DNA of 64,000 nt from Bacillota bacterium. Lineage in GTDB: Bacteria; Bacillota; Bacilli; Paenibacillales; NBRC-103111. The notes beneath the pieces are model-generated. The model had not been told where the DNA came from and did not search any database. It was given only the letters and a program-made list of their open reading frames with translations. Below are positions 60,802-64,000 of this stretch, piece after piece (positions within the stretch are counted from its first letter, which is position 1; the number at the start of each line of letters is the position of its first letter). A program made the position numbers and the translations under genes. The stretch is from the NCBI GenBank assembly GCA_023388055.1, contig JAEWGW010000013.1:1-64000 (forward strand). The letters are read 5' to 3'.

Positions 60802-61830
60802 TTATTTTGCAGCACCATGGCCGTTCTCAGCCAGCATCGCTGACAGCAGCATTAGGAGCAAACCCTGCCCGTACCCCTCCGCCCGGTGCTGGGCAATGAC
60901 GTGATATTCTCCGGGATGGTTCTGTACTCCCGTTCCGGCGGATACGCCGCGGAGCACGCCCTCCCAGTCCACGTGAGACAATACAGCGCGTGAAGCACGC
61001 TCAGCCATCTGCGCATAAGCCTCACCCACACTGCCAGACTGCAGTGCACGTTTGACCGCATACGCAATGCCCGCGGCGGCGGAGGTTTCGACATAGGTCT
61101 CCGGCACATCGATCACCGTAGTCCATAAGCCGGAAATATCCTGGTAGCGCAGCAAACCTGCCAGTTGTTGGGAGAGGGCGGCTTTGATCCGCTCCCGTGC
61201 CGGCTCCGTCTCCGGAAGCAGAACCAGCAGCTCCGCCGACACAATGGCGGCCCAAGCGTTGCCCCGCGCCCATAAACAGCCGATGGGGCTATTCTTCTTT
61301 TCATCCCAGCCATGATAATACAAACCGTTCTCCTGCTGCAGCTGGCGCACATGCAGGAAATATTGGTGAAGGCCTTCCTCTACTGCCTCCCGGTCCTCCA
61401 GCAAAAGCCCCGCCTTGACCAAGAACAACCCGGCCATAAACAGCGTATCTACCCACATCTGTCCGCCGAAGCTGGTTTCCACCAGCGTGTGCTCGAATGC
61501 GCCGTTCTCCAGCCGTTCCGCCCGGCGGAGCAGAAATTCCACCCTCGACTTAATAATGGCCGCATAACGGGGCTCTCCGGAAGCCGCATACAGCTCAATC
61601 AGCGAAAAACAGGGCGCCGTGGCATTGACGGTTTCAAACACCTGCCCCCGGGCCAGTTGACTGTCAATCCATGACTTTAAATAGTGAAGAAGCGACTCAT
61701 CCTGCGTGGTCTTCCACAACGAAACCAACCCGTACAACGCCACTCCCTCGCTCCAGTTCCATTCCGCCATCGGCATCCGTTTTGTTGCCTGTGAGACTTG
61801 CCCGGCTATTGCAGATAAGCTGCGTGACAT
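60802..61830 (-). CDS. GH105-type unsaturated glucuronyl/rhamnogalacturonyl hydrolase
   Basis: This 342-residue protein is an alpha/alpha-barrel of the YteR/GH88-GH105 group: WNWSEGVALYGLVSLW at the N-terminus, QMWVDTLFMAGLFLVKAG, and PIGCLWARGNAWAA near the active site. These enzymes remove the unsaturated uronic acid left by polysaccharide lyases. It is cytoplasmic and transcribed with the regulator and transporter genes. It points to pectin-type or related uronate oligosaccharides as the substrate of the locus. Confidence 0.9.
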   Translation of the reverse strand: MSRSLSAIAGQVSQATKRMPMAEWNWSEGVALYGLVSLWKTTQDESLLHYLKSWIDSQLARGQVFETVNATAPCFSLIELYAASGEPRYAAIIKSRVEFLLRRAERLENGAFEHTLVETSFGGQMWVDTLFMAGLFLVKAGLLLEDREAVEEGLHQYFLHVRQLQQENGLYYHGWDEKKNSPIGCLWARGNAWAAIVSAELLVLLPETEPARERIKAALSQQLAGLLRYQDISGLWTTVIDVPETYVETSAAAGIAYAVKRALQSGSVGEAYAQMAERASRAVLSHVDWEGVLRGVSAGTGVQNHPGEYHVIAQHRAEGYGQGLLLMLLSAMLAENGHGAAK

Positions 61831-62022
61831 CCCGGTTCCCCCTTCAGTTTCATGTACGGCTCCACCGTAAGCAAAGGCGGGTTTCGTTTGGGCCCGTGTC
61901 CCATACTCTTTTCCTTTTTATCCCCTTCATGCAGCCCTATTCTACAGCGGCCCCCATCGCAAATACATCATCAAAAATTCGGCAGCAGCAGAGGTTCCTC
62001 TTCTTATCCGACCGGAACCGGC

Positions 62023-62206
62023 TAACGGAACTCAGCGACACTTACAGCCCAATTTCGGAGCATTATGAAATCGTACGGAACTGAGCGACTGTTAGAGCCC
62101 TCCTGCTCGGCCAATTGGCTCTCCAACCCCGTCTAAGGGTTCGATAGTTCCGTTAAAACTCCGGCAGCCGGTTTTTCGGCGTTTAAGAGTCGCTGAGTTC
62201 CGTTAG
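62023..62206. repeat. Intergenic repeat cluster, TAACGGAACT family (second locus)
   Basis: Direct copies at 62023-62044 (TAACGGAACTCAGCGACACT) and 62073-62095, inverted copies at about 62132-62156 and 62181-62206. The family and layout match 42026-42211, 20 kb away. The rest of 61831-62372 has no gene. Confidence 0.75.
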
Positions 62207-62312
62207 CGCCCCCACAATCCATCTTCCCCCCACCCCAAGCAACCTGGAACAGCCACAGGTCTACACCTCCACCCCCAACCTCCACCCACGCCCACCCCCA
62301 CGCGCAAAAAAA

Positions 62313-62339
62313 GACAGCCCCGCCCACGCGGCAGCTGTC
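62313..62339 (-). terminator. Terminator of the nitrogenase-like operon
   Basis: On the minus strand GACAGC pairs with GCTGTC, with a GC-rich interior, followed by seven T residues. Confidence 0.8.
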
Positions 62340-62372
62340 CTCTCCTCGCACTCCTCCTGACGGGCCCGCCCA

Positions 62373-63686
62373 TCACATAAAATCGTCCAGCACCACCGAA
62401 TAGATATCCTCGGTCAAATGCAGCCCGCCGTCATATCCCACATAGGACTTGCTCATGACCAAATGGTTGCCCACCGGCGCAGCAATGGACAACTGGTATG
62501 CCTTCAGGTCCCGGGCTACCACCCGCTCCCAGGAGCTGCCCAATATCAGCGGACGGCTGCGGATTTTGATCCTGCGCAGCTCCTCCTCCACAAAACCTCC
62601 GTCATTAGAGAAAACCGTCTCCGCCGTAATGCCGTTGTTGAACCTGGCAAACTCCGCTGCCACTCCCGCCTGATGCCGCTGCGGTGTATCCTCGGTAATA
62701 AACTGCTTCTCCGGGATCAGCCCCAGATCATTGGTGAGAAACCGGGCGATCCCCAACGCATACAGACTGTCCGCCACCGTGATAAACCGCCTTGGAAGCA
62801 GCCGGGTTTCCAGCAAGGTGTCCGCCGCCCTTTCCAAATAATAATAGTAGCGGTTTTCCTCCCGGTTAATCACCTCCTCCACCACAGAGGGCTCCACGCC
62901 CGCGAACTCCCCCACCGCACGAAGAAACCGGGAGGTTTCCGTAGGCCCAATGGGAAGCGCAGGATAATGAAGGAACGGCGTGCCGAACCTCTCCTGCAGA
63001 TGCTCCGCTGTCCGCAGCCCGATCCACGGGGACAGCACCAGATTGAACTGGGCCCGGGGAATACGGCGCACCGCCTCTACACTGCTGTCGGGGCCGAAGA
63101 CCATGTTCATCTTCAATCCGATGGACGCCAGCAGCTTATTGAGCTGCTCAATATCCCCGGCCCAGAAGGTATTCTGGTACGGCACCACCGACCACACGTT
63201 CACCAGCCCCTGCTCCACTGGCTGCGGCTCCAGCAGCTGGTCAATCACCGCATCCAGCAGCAGCTCATGCCCCAGCAGGTTGCTTCCTTTGAAGCCGCCT
63301 GTTTCCACATAGATAATCGGCTTGCCGTCCTTCTTGAACTTCCGGGCAATCTCTCCCACATCATCCCCGATGATGTCCGAGGTGCAGCCCGTCAGCACAA
63401 CAAACAGCTCCCCGTCAATAACATCGAAGGTATTGGTGATCAGCTGGCGAAGCTGATTGGTCCCTCCGAATACCACCTCATGCTCGGAGGCATTGGTGCA
63501 GGGAATGGCGTGCCCGCCTACGTAGCCGGAGCCTTGATGTCCGTTCTGGGTGCCTAGGGTAATCATCAGCTTGGAGACACAGCCAGGACCAGAGTGGACG
63601 ATAGGCACCGCTTTTTGGATGGCCAGCACCGATTCATACGCCCCCAAGGCGCAAACATGACGGATTTGCTCAACCGATTGTGACAT
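62373..63686 (-). CDS. Nitrogenase-like component 1, beta (NifK/AnfK/VnfK-like) subunit
   Basis: ATG 63686 overlaps the alpha-like gene by 17 bases; 437 residues. It belongs to the nitrogenase component 1 / oxidoreductase family. Three cysteines match the NifK P-cluster ligands by context: GPGC (Cys36), PCTNASEHEVVFGG (Cys63) and LTGCTSDIIGDD (Cys101). The C-terminus ends YVGYDGGLHLTEDIYSVVLD as in NifK-type chains. It is shorter than NifK (about 520) and lacks its N-terminal extension. The family also includes non-nitrogen-fixing reductases, so the substrate is open. See the alpha-like partner for an altered cofactor site. Confidence 0.85.
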   Translation of the reverse strand: MSQSVEQIRHVCALGAYESVLAIQKAVPIVHSGPGCVSKLMITLGTQNGHQGSGYVGGHAIPCTNASEHEVVFGGTNQLRQLITNTFDVIDGELFVVLTGCTSDIIGDDVGEIARKFKKDGKPIIYVETGGFKGSNLLGHELLLDAVIDQLLEPQPVEQGLVNVWSVVPYQNTFWAGDIEQLNKLLASIGLKMNMVFGPDSSVEAVRRIPRAQFNLVLSPWIGLRTAEHLQERFGTPFLHYPALPIGPTETSRFLRAVGEFAGVEPSVVEEVINREENRYYYYLERAADTLLETRLLPRRFITVADSLYALGIARFLTNDLGLIPEKQFITEDTPQRHQAGVAAEFARFNNGITAETVFSNDGGFVEEELRRIKIRSRPLILGSSWERVVARDLKAYQLSIAAPVGNHLVMSKSYVGYDGGLHLTEDIYSVVLDDFM

Positions 63687-64000
63687 GGCTTGTATTCCCG
63701 CTTTCCATAAAAGTAAAAGGGTCCTGCTCATACCACCAATCGGTGTAAGGCAGCCTGATCCGTTTGGCCAGGTTAACCGCCAGGCTGTTGTTGGTCAGAG
63801 TATCGATAATCCGGTGGCCGAAATCAATGGTCCCCTGATAGCCGAAGGCGCTGTATTCGTCGCTGACCATAATAGTGGGAATGCCCACCTTGGTGGCCCA
63901 CACCGCCTGGCCCGGATGCCTGCCGATGTAGATGTCCGGCTTCACCCTTTTCAGCAAATTGATAACTTCATGGTTCTGCTGGTCGCTGACACTTACCGGT
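63670..64000 (-). CDS. Nitrogenase-like component 1, alpha (NifD-like) subunit, C-terminal part
   Basis: The reading frame enters from the right edge and ends at 63670, giving about 109 C-terminal residues (no internal start needed). KRVKPDIYIGRHPGQAVW and KVGIPTIMVSDEYS align with the NifD C-terminal region KxxxPDxxxxGxKExxxxxKMGIPxxxMHSWDYS. At the position of NifD His442, which binds FeMo-co, this protein has Val (MVSDEYS). That points away from a standard FeMo-co enzyme. The Cys275-equivalent lies outside the window. Confidence 0.8.
   Translation of the reverse strand, partial: PVSVSDQQNHEVINLLKRVKPDIYIGRHPGQAVWATKVGIPTIMVSDEYSAFGYQGTIDFGHRIIDTLTNNSLAVNLAKRIRLPYTDWWYEQDPFTFMESGNTSHVTIG

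Noticed and set aside
1..64000. CRISPR array or cas genes
   Set aside because: No regularly spaced 25-37-bp repeats and no Cas motifs were seen on either strand.

Overview
The window looks like a Paenibacillus-type, spore-forming Firmicute. The evidence is the order cggR-gap-pgk-tpiA-gpmI-eno, a whiA/crh/yvcK/rapZ cluster, secG-rnr-smpB-ssrA in a row, CtsR and CggR operator sequences of Bacillus type, SLH-domain proteins, and a YesN/LplABC-type sugar-uptake locus. The right two thirds (27.5-64 kb) is GC-rich core chromosome, while 1-27.5 kb is visibly more AT-rich accessory DNA. All assignments come from reading motifs, ribosome-binding sites and gene order; no database search was possible.

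Accessory region. Positions about 854-27650 form one integrative element inserted in the 3' end of the tmRNA gene ssrA. A 101-bp stretch of the ssrA 3' end is perfectly repeated at 854-954 and 27550-27650; the right copy belongs to an intact ssrA and the left copy is a displaced 3' end joined to a diverged piece of ssrA. Two serine recombinase genes lie next to the right end. No capsid, tail or conjugation genes are seen. The cargo is rich in defence-like genes: (i) a divergent restriction-modification locus with a TSPPY methyltransferase facing an operon of a BglII-like endonuclease, a ParB-like protein, an SNF2-type helicase and a DUF3883 nuclease-like protein; (ii) a free-standing EndoU RNase with an unknown partner; (iii) a PD-(D/E)XK nuclease; (iv) a reverse-transcriptase-like protein whose motif A aspartate is replaced, preceded by a promoter and a hairpin-rich leader; (v) an Nmad3 protein paired with a small nuclease; (vi) a SIR2 protein. 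Other cargo includes a homologue of the sporulation inhibitor Sda, RadC, XRE regulators, a sigma-like protein, an SLH protein with a lipoprotein, and a roughly 0.9-kb ORF-free, hairpin-dense stretch (19075-19950) that may encode a large structured RNA.

Core region. ssrA, smpB, rnr, a carboxylesterase, secG and an M50B-like membrane protein are followed by the glycolytic cggR operon, with a recognisable promoter and CggR operator. Then come tRNA-Arg(CCG), clpP under two tandem CtsR boxes, and a divergent MFS efflux/TetR pair with two palindromic operators. The HPr/crh-whiA-yvcK-rapZ cluster and a ROK glucokinase follow. The next block (50.6-61.8 kb) looks like a pectin or other uronate-polysaccharide utilisation locus: large lyase-like protein, lipoprotein plus two permeases, YesN-like AraC regulator and GH105 hydrolase. 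The window ends in a nitrogenase-like component 1 gene pair whose beta-like subunit keeps three P-cluster-type cysteines but whose alpha-like subunit has valine where NifD has the cofactor-binding histidine.
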